DNA of 64,000 nucleotides from Brachionus manjavacas (Eukaryota > Rotifera > Eurotatoria > Ploima > Brachionidae): NCBI GenBank assembly GCA_019054805.1, contig JAHQIY010000004.1, forward strand, positions 620,001 through 684,000, written 5' to 3'. This document shows, piece by piece, positions 43,216 through 55,796 of this stretch; within the stretch, counting starts at the first letter, position 1; each line of letters starts with the position of its first letter. The notes beneath the pieces are model-generated. The model saw only the letters and a program-made list of their open reading frames with translations, ran no database searches and was not told the origin of the DNA. The position numbers and the translations under genes were made by a program.

Positions 43216-43262
43216 TATTTATTTGTTAACTGTACCGAGCTTAAGCTCCTTCGGAATAAAAT
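43216..43262 (-). repeat. LINE family A 3' hairpin tail
   Basis: Reversed, it reads TTCCGAAGGAGCTTAAGCTC followed by GGTACAG and an A+T-rich end, the conserved 3' terminus of family A. Confidence 0.65.
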
Positions 43263-43264
43263 AA

Positions 43265-44445
43265 AAATTAAGTTAAGTAAAATTAAAAAAGTTAAGTAAA
43301 ATAAAATAAGGTTTTTAAAAGTTAAATAACCTGGAATTAAAAATAGATATATTGAAGCATGATGAAGTTTGCGACACGTGTTTATAAAATTGAAACTACA
43401 GGAAAGCAAGACAAAAAAAAGGATAAGAAAAAATTAATACAGTAGATTTTTTTTATGTCTCCTTTAAAATGTTAGTTTTTTAATTTCAATAATTATTATT
43501 CAAATTGTGCTATGCTTTATCTTTTTATTTTTTTTAGTTTTTTCTCAAATCGACTTAGATAATTTCTCGTGATGGATAAATTAATTTATTTTAGAGAAAA
43601 AAATAGAGATAATTAAGTGTCAAAATTATAGAGAATAAATTAATATTTATTTATTTATTTATTCAATGAACGCTTTGTAGGCGATGTAAAAATAAAAAAA
43701 AAAATTAAAAATAAAAATAAAATTAATAATCGTAAGACAAAAGAATTGAAACATCCGATAATTTTAATTTTAAATGTTAATGTTTATTACTTTATTTTAA
43801 TTTCAATAATTATTATTCTTCTTTTTACTATTTTTATTTTCTCTTTACTCTTCCCTTTTTTTTTAGATAAATTTATTCGAAACCAAATATAATAGAGAAA
43901 AGAAAAAAAATATAATAGTAATAATAGAAAAAAAATATAATAGAGAAAGTAAATTAGAGAATTTTTATTTTAGAGAAAAAAATTGCGACAAAAATTAATC
44001 ATTTAGCAAATTAGCAAAGCCACAAATAAATAATTCTAATTTCTTTTAATATAACCTGTAGCTATTTCAACTTTTTTTTTTTTAAACTCAAATAGACACC
44101 AACCGATAAAAAACCAACTCAAACCAACTAAAGCCGACTCAAGCCAAAAAAAAAAAAAGATAAAGAACAATTTGAAATAATAATATTATTGAAATTAAAA
44201 AAATTAAAATTTTTAAGGAAATTTAAAAGAGAAAAAAAAAAAATTCTATTGCATTAATTTTGTCTTATTTGGTTTTACTTTTAGTCTTTTCTTTTTTTTT
44301 GTCTTGCTTTCCTTAAGTTTCAATTTTGTAAACACGTATCGAATTTAGCTCTCACAAATTTTTTTTCATATTTTTATTTCTTGAATTTATTTTACCTTAC
44401 TTTTTAGTTTTTAATTTTTATTTTATTTAACTTTATTTTAATTTT
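43265..44445. other. A+T-rich sequence, nothing recognised
   Basis: Poly-A/T-rich, no gene seen. A TTTATTTATTTATT tract lies at 43645-43665. Confidence 0.35.
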
Positions 44446-44449
44446 TATT

Positions 44450-44505
44450 TTTTATTTAATCTGAAGGAGCTTTAGCTCGATACAGATATACAAATAAATA
44501 AATAA
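44450..44505 (+). repeat. LINE family A 3' hairpin tail
   Basis: CTGAAGGAGCTTTAGCTCGA followed by TACAGAT and AAATAAATAAATAA. Confidence 0.65.
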
Positions 44506-44570
44506 CTTAATGTTTTAAATTTTTTTTTTAATCCTTTTTTTACCTTATTGAACTTTATTTTTATTTTATA

Positions 44571-44625
44571 TTTTTTTATTCTGAAGGAACATTAGTTCGG
44601 TGCAGATTTATAAATAAATAAACTA
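44571..44625 (+). repeat. LINE family A 3' hairpin tail
   Basis: CTGAAGGAACATTAGTTCGG followed by TGCAGATTTATAAATAAATA, 120 bp after the previous tail in the same orientation. The paired base changes GAAC/GTTC keep the stem. Confidence 0.65.
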
Positions 44626-44629
44626 AAAA

Positions 44630-46200
44630 TAAAAATTATTATAGTAACACAGCTTAAATGTATTTAATGTAAATTCGGTGACGTAATTTGAAAAACCGAA
44701 ATATATCAGTCGTTTTATTTTTTTTTAAAACAACCCACATATTCTTGTAGATCTTGAAGAGAGGAATCTAAATAAATATATGAAATATTTTTAAAAAATT
44801 TTAAAATCTTTTTTTTTTAATTCAAAGTTTTTTTTCGGCTAATTCGGTAGAATTTTTCAAATTAGTAATTATGTTTGACAATTTTTGATCCGATGACGGA
44901 ACAAGTTTGAACTGACCTCATTTGCTTATCGTTTTCAGTGGGTCTTAATTAGTAGAAAATAATTTTACTAGAATTTTAAGATAGCCGATGGGTCTGTTGT
45001 CTAATGTTGTTATTTTTTATGGGTTAAGAGGTTAATGAGGTATCACCTCAATACCCAAAAATCCCACCCATTTACCCCTAAAAATAAAATATTTAACAAA
45101 ATTAGACTGAAAGGACAAAAATGATCACAATGACGTCATTTTTTATGAAAAATTTTAAATTTTGTTTCTCCTTTTTTTACAAAAATAATTTGATTTTATT
45201 TGATAAAAATATTCATTCTGTATTATCAAAAATCGTCAATATTTTATAAAAATGAGTCAGAACAAACAAAAAGAAGTTAAAAAAAAAGTATTCGATGGAA
45301 GATCTTGAAAACGCAAAAAAAGATGTTTTTGATAAAAAATTGAACACTACTCTTGCATTAAATTTATACAACATTCCGAGACAGATCTTTTTAACTAAAA
45401 AAAAATCAAACATAAAATTAACAAACACCCAATAAGGCCTCACCCAATTAATAGCAGGAGTTAAAGGGGTGACTAGAAAAAACTGGTCTAATTCGGTGAG
45501 CATTTTTGGAGTTTTTGAATAAAATGAGTGCGAAATATGCAATAAAAAAAAATTGGTCACCCGGTTAGGTTCATTTACCATATAATCCAAAACATTTCTT
45601 TTTATCTTTTTTTCTTTTGTTCTATCTTGCTCAACTTAAAAAACTATTAAAATTTTTTTCTCTCTTTTGTTTATTCTCTATGATAATATTTCTCTATTTT
45701 AATTTTTTCCCAATATGATAGTTAACCATGAGGTATGGACAATATTTTATTAAATACAATTATTCAATAATTCAGATAAATTAATCTAAAGGACTATTCG
45801 ATTATTTGATTATACGAGTATTAAATTATTAAAATCTCTCTTATTGTTTAATTACCCGGAGTCCCTAAACCGGGGCTGCGCCCCGAAACCCGTTTACTCC
45901 ACATTTGACTCGAGACACTTAGTCAGAGTATGTTTAATTTTAAGGTTACTTTTCTTTAACAGAAATTATATTTGTGATTATTTATAGATTAAACAATAAT
46001 ATTTTTTCTTTAGACAATAATTGCTTTCGAAAAATGAAATAATCGAAAAATTGGTTTTAACTCAATTTAGTCCATGACTGGAAACTAAAGAGTCCTTAAA
46101 ACCACACATCTCGATATTAACACAGAAGTATTTAGTGTTAGTGACTAAATCGCGGGAGTTGCTCAAAATAGCAACATTTAAAAGGCTTATATTTTCGAAG
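44630..46200. other. A+T-rich sequence with an unexplained 125-codon frame
   Basis: Minus-strand open frame 45590-45213 is Phe-rich, begins at a non-ATG codon and shows no family motif. A G+C-rich hairpin at 45853-45894 is listed separately. No gene is supported. Confidence 0.3.
45853..45894. repeat. G+C-rich hairpin repeat, copy 1
   Basis: Contains CGGGGCTGCGCCCCG flanked by CCCTAAA and AAACCC in very A+T-rich DNA. The reverse complement of 59532-59571 is homologous. Confidence 0.6.
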
Positions 46201-46217
46201 CTATCTAATTTTTTTTT

Positions 46218-47199
46218 GGCTACTATTTAATCCAGTAGCAAAAATAATTAAACTAGTAGCAAATTTAATAAAAAATCGTAGCAAATATTACACGTAGTAA
46301 ATTAAATAAAAAAGTAGTAAAAAAAGGTTGTTAATAGTAAAATAAATTAATTAGTAGCAAAAGTATTTTTTCAATAGTAATATAAATTAAATTTGTATAA
46401 ATTAATTAATTAATATAAATTAATTTATTTTCAAATATAAATTAATTTAATTTTTGATTGATAACTACTCAATTAGCAATTACTCAATATAATTGATATA
46501 TCACTTATTAATAACACTACTCAATTATCACTTATTAATGTATATAATGTAAAAAAATTTTGGAATTTAAATATACAAATCTGAAAATTTAAAAACTAAA
46601 AATGAGCGATACCGAATCTTCATCTACATCAATTCTCGTGACCCAAAGAAATGAAGAGGACACCGAAAATGATACCGAAATAGAAGAAATTCCCGTTAAA
46701 AAAGCAAGAAAAGCAAGCAGAGTTTATAATCATCATGCTGACTTTGAAACTTACAATCAAGCCCTTGCTATGATTAAAAATAAATTTGAAGGTGCAGCAA
46801 AAGAAAAAACAACAAAGTTTTAACTACGATTTTCCGATTTCAATGGCTCAATCAATCAACCAAGATCCGCTTTCAAATGAAAATGATAATGATCAAGATC
46901 AAGCCGAAAGTATTAATAATGACATTCAAACTATTGTACAACCAACAACATCTTCAAATTTAGCTCCGAGAAAAAGAGGCCGTCCTAGAAAAAATCCATA
47001 AAATAACACCAAACAACATTTCTAAGTAATGTGTGAATTTTTTTTTTATTATTAATTTGTTATTATAATTTACTATTTTTTTTATTTTTTTTACTACTGA
47101 TAAATTTATTTTGCTACTTTTACTAATGAATTTTTGCTTTTATTCTTATTTTTTTTGCTACGAATTTAATTATTTTTACTACGAAAATAATTTGTAGCC
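46218..47199 (+). mobile_element. MULE A, non-autonomous, with inverted ends and target duplication
   Basis: The left end GGCTACTATTTAATCCAGTA and the reversed right end GGCTACAAATTATTTTCGTA pair, and both continue with GTAGYAAAAATAATTAAA and further GTAGCAAA units. The element is flanked by ATTTTTTTT on both sides (about 9 bp, the MULE size; T runs make the edge uncertain). It holds one broken ORF. Confidence 0.7.
46602..47001 (+). pseudogene. MULE-encoded residual protein (N-terminus joined to AT-hook tail)
   Basis: ATG at 46602. Acidic Ser/Glu-rich start, then Arg-Lys-Ala-Ser-Arg-Val-Tyr and a Phe-Glu-Thr-Tyr-Asn-Gln-Ala helix. A one-base frame change lies at about 46815-46823. An Asn/Gln/Asp-rich linker follows and the end is Arg-Lys-Arg-Gly-Arg-Pro-Arg-Lys (AT-hook). 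No DDE domain is present. I infer that an internal deletion joined the N- and C-terminal ends of a MULE transposase. About 130 codons in total. Confidence 0.55.
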
Positions 47200-47529
47200 A
47201 TTTTTTTTATGTATCTAATTTTAGTATCTAATAAAATATTAATTAGTATCTAATTATTTTTTTTTGTATCAAAAAATAATTCAATTTATCATCTAATTGA
47301 CAAAAATAATCAAGCTCGCAAAATCTGGATCAAAAACAAGCCGAAATCAATTCAAGATCAACCTCAAAACAAAAGAACAAAAAAGATTAATTTTTTCTTC
47401 CTTTTTGTAATAGATACAACAAAAAAATATTTAATATTTAATAAAAAAATTAGATACTAAAAAAATATTTATTCACTATATTTAGATAGCTTATTATTTA
47501 GATACATTAAAAAAAGAATTAGATACAAT

Positions 47530-50340
47530 GAAAAAATAACAGTTCGTTTAAAATAGCTATAATTAAAACATCGTATAGTACAAAAAAAAATCTTCACCAA
47601 CTCTATTGCTGTATGTTTGACATGTGCCTTTGCACAACGCCAATTGAAAATGCTTTTTTCTATTTTGTTGACTATTTTGTCTACAGTAATAACCATTAAA
47701 ATGCAACTGGTGATGATCTTTTTACCAGAGAGAAATAAAAGCTTTAATTAAGCTTAGATTTCTAAAGCTATTTTGATTTTAGCTAAATTAAATTAGCAAA
47801 AAATTTGCCCAGTCCCTTCCAGTGCGGTTTGAGCAAGATCAACTAAAGTAAGAAAAATAGATTGATTTAAATGGTTTTTTAATGTTAATTTATTTTAAAT
47901 ATCGAATTTTTAATTAAACCTTCCAAAAATTTCAAAAAAAAAGTTATTTTTTAACAATTAAGCTTGAAAAATTAAGCGCTTACAAATTTTGATGATAAAA
48001 TTATAAGTAAATATTATATCTTGAATTTTCACCTCAAATTAAATATTCCTGATCAAATTTTGATAAAAAAATTTTTTAAAATGGCTTTATATCTAAAATA
48101 AGCGTGAAAAATATTTCAGCTAGTTTATAAAATTAGATTGAAAAAATCAGAATAAAAGTTATTAAAACTTCTTATTCTTTTTTATAGTCCTAAATGATTT
48201 TACATAATTTAAATAAAAATTGAAAACACTATAATATTTAATTGAACTTTGATAACTTTTTAAAATTCAAATATCTAAAAGTCTTAAGTAAAATATTAAA
48301 CAAATAAATTAAAATCGATTAATAAATAAAGTTTTCGTTGTAAATTAAATAAAAATTCGTATAAAAAAGACCCCTGGATAAGCGCATGTTTAACTTCTGT
48401 TGAGCTTGAAAATATTCCACAAAAAATTTTAATTTATTTAATCTTTGTTTTTTTATATAACCACTATTTAAGTTCTTTAGAGAAAAATTTTTGATTAAAC
48501 ATCACCTTTAAATCCTAAACTTCATTTTAAAATTTGAATGAAGTATAAATATCAACTTGGAATTTTACGAGTAATTTACAAGTTGATAAAATTAAAATAA
48601 AATATTTACATAAAAATTGGCTTTTTGAACTCTTATCTTAATTTTTAAGGTATCTAAACATTAATTCAAGAGACGTCAAGAATACTGAACCACAAAAGTA
48701 ATGATGGCTGTTTGAGACAAATTAAATACCTTATATATCAGGATATTTTTAATGACAGAAAATCTTTTAATTGTTTATTAAAAAATAACTGTTAAAAAAT
48801 TAATTCTATCTTTTTGGGGGGTCCATAGGCTGCTTCCAACAGAAGTAAACATTATTCCTCATAAACTTTAGTTCGTTAATTTATATAAAAAAAATTTTAA
48901 AAATAAAAATTTGTTGCTATTTTGTTGGAAAAAAGACTGCTAAAATTTTTTATTTTGTCGATAATCATCATCGTAAAATTATCGATTTAAAGTGCAAAAA
49001 ATTTTTTTTTTTACTCTTTTTTATTTAAGTCGTAAACCCTTGGTAAGTAACCACGTGTTTTTGGTTTACAATTATTAATCAGCGATAAGATGATAAATCA
49101 AAGATTTAGTCAGAAATCAACTTTTTTTTTTCTTCAGTTTCAATACAGTTCCTGGGCTTTTATCTAATATAAATAATCACAAACCTTATAATAATCAAAT
49201 AAGCTCAGTGTATTTTTTTTAATTTATTATTAAATCTCATGAGATTAAAAGATTGAAAGTAATAAACCCTCATCAGCTTATACTGTGTCAATAAAATATG
49301 TAAATTTTTTCTAATCAAATAATTGAATGGATAAGTAATATTTGGAAAAAATTAGACTCCACAAAAATTTAAAATTGGCCTGACCATGCAGGAATAATTT
49401 CTTATTTTTTTGATTTTTTTCTTTAGCCATTAAGTAGAGATGTTATTTGACTAATTTTTATCCGGATAATCTTTTTCTTTAAACTAAAAATTCGAATTTC
49501 TAAATATCTGAATTGGTAATGTGAACTTTTTTTTTTAAGTTAATTATTCAAATAAAATACAAACCAAATTTTTAAATTCAAATTTTTTTCTCAATTTAAA
49601 AAATAAAATCAAATAAGAAATGAACTCAATTGTGCAATTTGGTTAAAAACTTGACAATGTACAACCAAAATATTTAAAAATTTGAATAAACGCTTTTTTA
49701 TTTAAATTAAATACATTTAATAATCTTGGAATATAATTTCAAAGATAGTGATTGAAAAATAAAATGATGAAAGTTCCTAGTTCTGGGCAACAGCCTTTTG
49801 ACGTCTCGCTGTGTACTACACAAAAAATCATATCCTATTCTTTATTATCCTAATATTTATTACATCAGTAAAAAGATAATGATATTTTAAATATTTTTTA
49901 GTATCTCATTTTTAAAATTTTTTTATTCAGTAATCAAATTATTAAGGGCCCCGTTTAAAATAACCTATTTTTTACTAAATTATTTTTTTTCTTAAAATCA
50001 ATAATTTTGAAATTGGTCGATGAAAAATATTTTTTTTATTTTTTCCTTGATTATCCCACTTATTTCACACTGGAGCCTCATAAGGATGTTCAAAGTTTTA
50101 GGGTATAATATGTTTCATTCAATTTTAAATTTATTTCCTTAGCAAATTTTTGTTAAGTCTATGTAACTCAAAGAACTAATAAATAAATATTTTACTGATT
50201 TTTTTTTGAAAATAAAATCTTTTTTTTTTCAAACTAATCTTTACAGATTTATCTTTAAGATTTATTACATTTTTTTAGGTTGTTAAATAGGTTTTTTAGT
50301 CGATTTTTAAATGAAAAATCTCATCCATGATTAAACTTAA
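47530..50340. other. A+T-rich sequence, nothing recognised
   Basis: No coding motif seen on either strand. The minus-strand frame 47696-47469 has no family match and overlaps the MITE end. Confidence 0.35.
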
Positions 50341-50354
50341 TTATGATGCCTCCT

Positions 50355-50552
50355 TCACATCATTTTTTGTTCCGATTCATGCAGCACTTCTTCAACAAAA
50401 AAAAGTACTCAGACTTGGAGGAAATCAAAGAAGACATCAGTCAATATTTCTGCAATCGAGGGATTAAAATGCTACCAGAATAGTGGAAGAAGTGTATTTC
50501 TTACGAAGAAAATCTTTTCAGTGACAGATTGTATTTTTTTTATAATTTATAA
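50355..50552 (+). pseudogene. mariner transposase C-terminal fragment
   Basis: Plus-strand frame: His-His-Phe-Leu-Phe-Arg-Phe-Met-Gln-His-Phe-Phe, Tyr-Ser-Asp-Leu-Glu-Glu-Ile-Lys-Glu-Asp-Ile, then Gly-Ile-Lys-Met-Leu-Pro-Glu-stop-Trp-Lys-Lys-Cys-Ile. This is the characteristic C-terminal order of mariner transposases (HLF...QHFL...EEVK...GI.KLPERWQKVI). One stop replaces the usual Arg. The catalytic domain upstream is missing. Confidence 0.7.
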
Positions 50553-50559
50553 ATAAATA

Positions 50560-53460
50560 GTCTCGAAGACAACTAAATAACTTATTAAACAACCTAATAA
50601 ATTCGAGTCATTCAAAAAGTTTTTAGAATAAAAAAAAGAAAGAAATTTTACTTAGCTTCAATTTTTTGTTTGAAAAAAGTCATAAAATTTTGATTGTAAT
50701 AAAAATCTCAATAAAAATTATGAAATAATCTTTTTTTTTAATTTTAATTTTAATAAAAAGTCAGAAAAAGTGAAAAATTAAACTATAAATTATAAATCAA
50801 CATAAAAAAATGAAAGAAAAAAAAAGCACATTTAAAAAATCTCAAATAAACTAAATTAAGGCTCAAACAAAGGCTAAAAAATTACATTTTTATAATTATT
50901 TAACTAAATTACAGCCAAAGTTAAATTTTAAATTGAAAAATTTGATTAATAAAAATCAAGGTTTTAATTTTTTCAATACGTAAAAAAATTGATTAAAATC
51001 AACTTTATTTTTCCAATAAAAAAAACTAAATATTTTGCCTTTAAATTTACATTTGATCATGTACTTCACTTTGCCTTAATTAAAAATTGCCTTAAATTAT
51101 TATTTGTTTAAGTCATACTGTAAAAAAATATTTTTTATTAAAATAATTTTACAACTTTTTGTTTTATTTTATCTAAATTATTAGTCAAAAGATCCGAAAT
51201 TTTTAGATACAAAATTTTTAAAACAAAATGTTTTTTTGTTGTCACTTTATTTAAAATTAATGCAAAACATTAAAAAAAATTAAATTCAACTTAAAAAACT
51301 TTTTTTTGACTTCATTATTTTGAAAAAGCTAGTTTCTAGACAAAAAAAAATTTTTCTCTGTTTATTGTAATATTTAATTTTTTAAAAAAGTTTAAAAATT
51401 TTTAAAATTTGGCTTACAGTTAAAAAAACTAAGATTTTTGTTTATCTTAAAAAAAAAATTTGATGGCAAATTGAGCTAATAAAAAATTTATCATTTTGTT
51501 TCCAATCGGTTAGAAGATCACTTGTTCCTTAGAGACTTTGGAATTTTCGTAGGAAATCGTAATTTTTGATTGATGTCAAAATTTAAATTAGCTTCTTAGG
51601 GGAAGTGGGATCGCATTACAAAAAAGCGCACATCAGTCTGAGCCTTGGAATGTGTTCTATTAGCTATTGAGATTTGAATTCCTCTTATCAATTAAAACCA
51701 AGCAAATATTAATTTTAGCTTAAAATGTGGAAACCCGATAAGGCTTTTTAGAAATGAAGTCAGAAATTGGGCGATTGGCAAAAATGATAAAATAATTTGG
51801 CTCTAATAGATTTAAGATGCTCTAAGTATTTTTGTTTCATTTTTGGAAAAAAAAGAAGAAGAAGCTAATTTTAAAAATATTGTAATTAGAGCTAAATTAA
51901 ATTTAAATAATTGCAATCAAGTTGAATTTTAAATGAAGAATTATGTGCCTTAGCCCGAGTAATTAGTGTTTGCTCAAGTAGCATAAGAAATTCAATAAAC
52001 AAGCTTTCACGTGATATTTTTAAAAATACTTGATATTAATTTTTAATTCTGTTTCTTTTAATTAAGACACAAATGCAATAAAAAAAGCAAAGACTGCTTC
52101 CTCTTACTTAAATCAATTTCGATTTTATAATTTGCAAAATTTTATTTGCTCCAAGAGACTTTGGGATAAACCTTAGTGCTTATCAGCTCTAGGCATTTGA
52201 AGAGTGCATTTAGGCTTACCCTACAAATTAAAGATCATAATGAGTGGATTTTTTTTTTTCCTTTTGACTTTCTTTACCCAAACCTTGGCTTTTCTTGGGC
52301 GTTGCTTGGTTTTTTATCAAAAATCTAATGAATTTTTTTCTAAAAAATCAAAATAAATTCTGTGAATGGAACATGGTGCAACATGATTAGTTGCAGTGTT
52401 AACCGGATTCAAGTTTAGCACGGTTCTGTTATTAATTTCCAAAATCAGAGGCATACGTCGGGGAGAAACTGGATTCAAAATCCTTTAAAGACTTCTTAAC
52501 TTCTCTAAAAAGCTTACTTGGAAAAATTTTGATTTTAAATCTACAGGATTAAAGGAGAAGTCGCTGTAGTAATATGTCTTGGTCGAAACATGTTATAGGA
52601 AAAGCTGAGAGAACTTCTTTCTTCCAATTCCCAGTAGATGTCAAATCAATACCAATTGAAGGAAACAGCAAATTCTTTGTAAAGAGAATCGGAGGAAGCT
52701 TTCAGCGATTCTAGATACCAATGGCAAAATTTTTTCTACACTTTTTTTACTTAAAGATTTCAATAAATCTTTAAGTAAAAAAAGCTCATAGAAAGGAAAA
52801 TTAAAGTTTATGATCAATTATAAATTTCAAATCAAAATTTTTAGCTTTTGATTTTGATTTTTTTTTTTTTAATAATAAATGGCTTAACTTTTTTTAACAT
52901 GATTTGTTTAATCTTAAGTAGGAAGAAAATTATGTGAATTTTTATCTGAAATACAATAAAATCTTTATAAATATTTTGAAATTTTGCAATTTTAGCTAAT
53001 ATTAAAATATCATTTAAAATCGTAATTTGCATTTTAAATTTTTCTTTAAAATTTTCAAAAAAAGATTTTAAATGAATTAATTAGAGATCAATCGGAAATT
53101 TAATTAAACAATATTTTTGCAAAAAATTTTCTCAATTAATTGTTAAAATCGATTTTTAATTTATTTTACTGATACTTTGTAAAGTTTATTTTGATTTAAA
53201 AACATTTAATTTTTTTCTACATAACATGTTTAAATATTTAAATAAAATCAAATTAATTAAATGAGATTAGTTTAAAATTTAAGGATGACTCTTTGAATTG
53301 AAATGATATTTTGAATTGATCATCAACTTCATGATCTGGATAACAAATTTTCTTAAAATTTGTTTACAAAATTTTTACAGTTTTTGAATGTGAAGTTTTT
53401 TTTTATTTCAATCATTTCAATTCAGAAAAACTTGAATAACATTTTTACTAAAAGAGATTA
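50560..53460. other. A+T-rich sequence, nothing firmly recognised
   Basis: A less A+T-rich patch at 52370-52720 contains a 46-codon ATG frame (52574-52714) beginning Met-Ser-Trp-Ser-Lys-His, family unknown. The rest is low complexity. Confidence 0.3.
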
Positions 53461-53584
53461 TTGAGTTCTGAAAAATATTTAATATTTAAGCAACTTTGCT
53501 TAATCCTAAAAATATGTCTGCAAAAATCTGCATACTAGTTGGACAATTGCAAATCTGCTAAAAATTCAAAATTTTACAGAACTA

Positions 53585-54082
53585 CTGGGTTATTCAAACA
53601 CAAGGTTTGACTATGAAATTAAGTCAAAGAGTTTGGGTGGACAACCCTTGGCAAAGTCGATTTGTGAGAAAGACCTCGGTATTAATAACCAAAACGACTT
53701 AAAGTGGGACGTAAAAGTGAAAAATTGTACTACTAAGGCAAATAGATTTTTAGGAATGATCAAGAAAGCTTTTAATTTTCCAAACCAAGAAAACATCAGA
53801 TTACTATACACATCATTAGTCAGACCTCATACGGAATATGCTATCAGTTCGTGGTGCCCGTATTTTGAAAAGGATACCGCAGAGCTTGAAAAAGTACAGA
53901 GAAGAGCGACGAAGCTTTTTCCGAAGCTCAAACATCTCGAATACCCGCAACGACTTATGAGACTAGGCCTAAGTGACCTGAAGACTACTTATTTTTTATT
54001 TTTTTTATTTTATTTCTCTAATTTTAATAAACATAGCCCTGAAGGGGCGAAAGCCCAAAGGTTTTAACACAAAAAAAAAAAA
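53585..54082 (+). pseudogene. CR1-like LINE 3' part with poly(A)-like tail
   Basis: Encodes Cys-Glu-Lys-Asp-Leu-Gly-Ile, Trp-Asp-Val-Lys-Val, Ala-Asn-Arg-Phe-Leu-Gly-Met-Ile, Thr-Ser-Leu-Val-Arg-Pro-His-Thr-Glu-Tyr-Ala, and Glu-Lys-Val-Gln-Arg-Arg-Ala-Thr-Lys, one open frame of 144 codons. It runs into a 3' UTR with GGGGCGAAAGCCC and an A tail (54068-54086). 5'-truncated and missing the catalytic part. Confidence 0.8.
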
Positions 54083-54089
54083 AAAAAAC

Positions 54090-54770
54090 TACTAACTAAA
54101 TTATCTTTTTAGGTAATAGTTATTTGGATTTTTCTGAATTGAAATTATCGAAGAACTTCAAAACCCTTTAGTTATACTAATAAAATGTGTTGACAGTGTT
54201 CAAATAATATAAAAATCAAAAGAAAAAGAAAAAATTTAAGTCTAAAACTCTTTTTTATAAAATATTTTATTTTCTAAGAATTAATATCTCTATCTTAAAA
54301 TAAATTTCTTTTCTATCAATCTTTTGTTTAATAAAAATTGCTAGTTTATTTCATTATTCTTTCTAATATAATTAAATCTTTGCCTTATTTAAAATTTAAA
54401 ATAGAATATTTCTAATTTTCTAAATAATGTATTCTTTAATTTTTTATAGCAAATTATTCAAAATGTTCTAAATTGAATTAAATTTTCCATAAAAAGATGA
54501 AAAGAAAAATATGGTTTTTTGAAACCTAAATTATTCTGAAATTTCCAGTGCAATCAATTACACATTGAATAATATTTTTTGAAATTTGGAAATTTTTTCA
54601 TTAATTTTACTTAAAAAAAAAGAATTCCAAAAATATTCCTTCACTTGAGCAAATTATCACGTAATCTTAATAAAAGACCACACTTGGCCGGTGCTAATGA
54701 AATTTCTTTTTAACTTTAGCACTGCCATTTTTGATGAAGTTTGTTTGCCTTTATTATTGTTGTAGTTTGT
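54090..54770. other. A+T-rich sequence, nothing recognised
   Basis: No gene or repeat partner seen. Confidence 0.35.
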
Positions 54771-54776
54771 TAAATA

Positions 54777-55065
54777 CAGTCTTGCTACGATAAACGGTTT
54801 TTACGAAATTTTACGTAATTTTACATGATTTTAAGTAAATTTACGGGAAATTACTAAAGTAAAAAAAAGTAAATTTTAGTAAATATAAAAAGGGCCAAAA
54901 AAAACTGAAAAAATAGCAATTTTTAGGAATTTTTCTTTTTTTCTAGAAAATTAAAATGGAAATTGAAAAAAAAATTACGATTTAAAATTGAAATGATTTA
55001 AAATTTACTAAAATTTTCGTAAAATTACGTTAAATTTCGAAAAACAGTTTATCATAGCAGTACTG
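54777..55065. mobile_element. 289-bp Tc1/mariner-type MITE
   Basis: Both ends begin CAGT.(C/T)TGCTA(C/T)GATAAAC and match for about 48 bp with few differences. TA flanks both sides (54775-54776 and 55066-55067), the Tc1/mariner target. Non-coding, A+T-rich centre. Confidence 0.8.
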
Positions 55066-55084
55066 TATCTTATTTTATTGTCTT

Positions 55085-55640
55085 TTAACAGGGGTTTTAT
55101 AATTTGAAGGCATTACTTGGTTTTGAACGCATTTTTTTACCAGGCTTCTTGTTCAATGCCGAAAAGCTATTTTTAATTTTTAAGGTCCTGTCGTGCTTTT
55201 TTGTCTTTAAGTAAAGTTTGGTGATATCTCAAATTAGTTTTACGCATTGAAACGTTGATTATTGCTAAGTCTGGATCCCACCAGTCTTTATTCTTAGTGT
55301 GCTTTCTGCTTTCTGCTTTCTTGTATGTCCAGCACTCTGTCGCAAGTCATAGAGCCAAGGAGCATAATCTAGCATCTCTTGAGGTTTTTTTCAATTTACC
55401 TTGAATTTTTTGAAAGTTGAATTTCGCATTCGAGTCTGAAACACAAATTATTAAATTTTGGGAATTAATAATTATCCCATTAAAATTTACGAAAATAGCC
55501 TAATTTACTAAATAAATAGATCTACAAGTTGATAAATGCTTCATTTAGGTTGGTGGTTATGATTTGATTGTTTGTCGATGTTCGACTGAAAATCTTAGAT
55601 GTAGTCTTAAAACTTATCTGAAAAGTGTTCATTATTGGGC
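55085..55640 (-). pseudogene. Probable LINE fragment (endonuclease-RT linker)
   Basis: Minus strand: Lys-Asn-Lys-Asp-Trp-Trp-Asp-Pro-Asp-Leu, then Lys-Thr-Asn-Leu-Arg-Tyr and Lys-Asp-Lys-Lys-Ala-Arg-Gln. This resembles the Trp-Trp-(Asn/Asp)-x-x-Leu linker between endonuclease and RT in jockey/CR1-type LINEs. Badly decayed; the MITE at 54777 lies at its 3' side. Confidence 0.4.
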
Positions 55641-55796
55641 TTGAAAAGGTCATATTTTAGGAATTACGACACAAAAAGAAAAAAATTAAATTTCCCCAAA
55701 AAAGAAGCAAAAAAAAAGATCAATGGAATATAAGCTGAAACTTTAACAATTACAAATGCCAGAATAATAAAACTAAAAATCTATTTTTGTATTTAA

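Larger units (their letters stand above)
46202..47526. mobile_element. MITE B with GTATCTAAT subterminal repeats, split by MULE A
   Basis: The right arm (47420-47526, reversed) and the left arm (46202-46217 plus 47208-47290) match. Both show GTATCTAATT...GTATCTAA... with several GTATC(TAAT) units. The left arm is only continuous when the MULE at 46218-47199 and one target duplication are removed. The middle is non-coding. Confidence 0.55.

Noticed and set aside
45213-45590. 125-codon minus-strand open frame
   Set aside because: Longer than most chance frames here but starts at a non-ATG codon, is Phe/Leu-biased and shows no family motif; kept only as a note.
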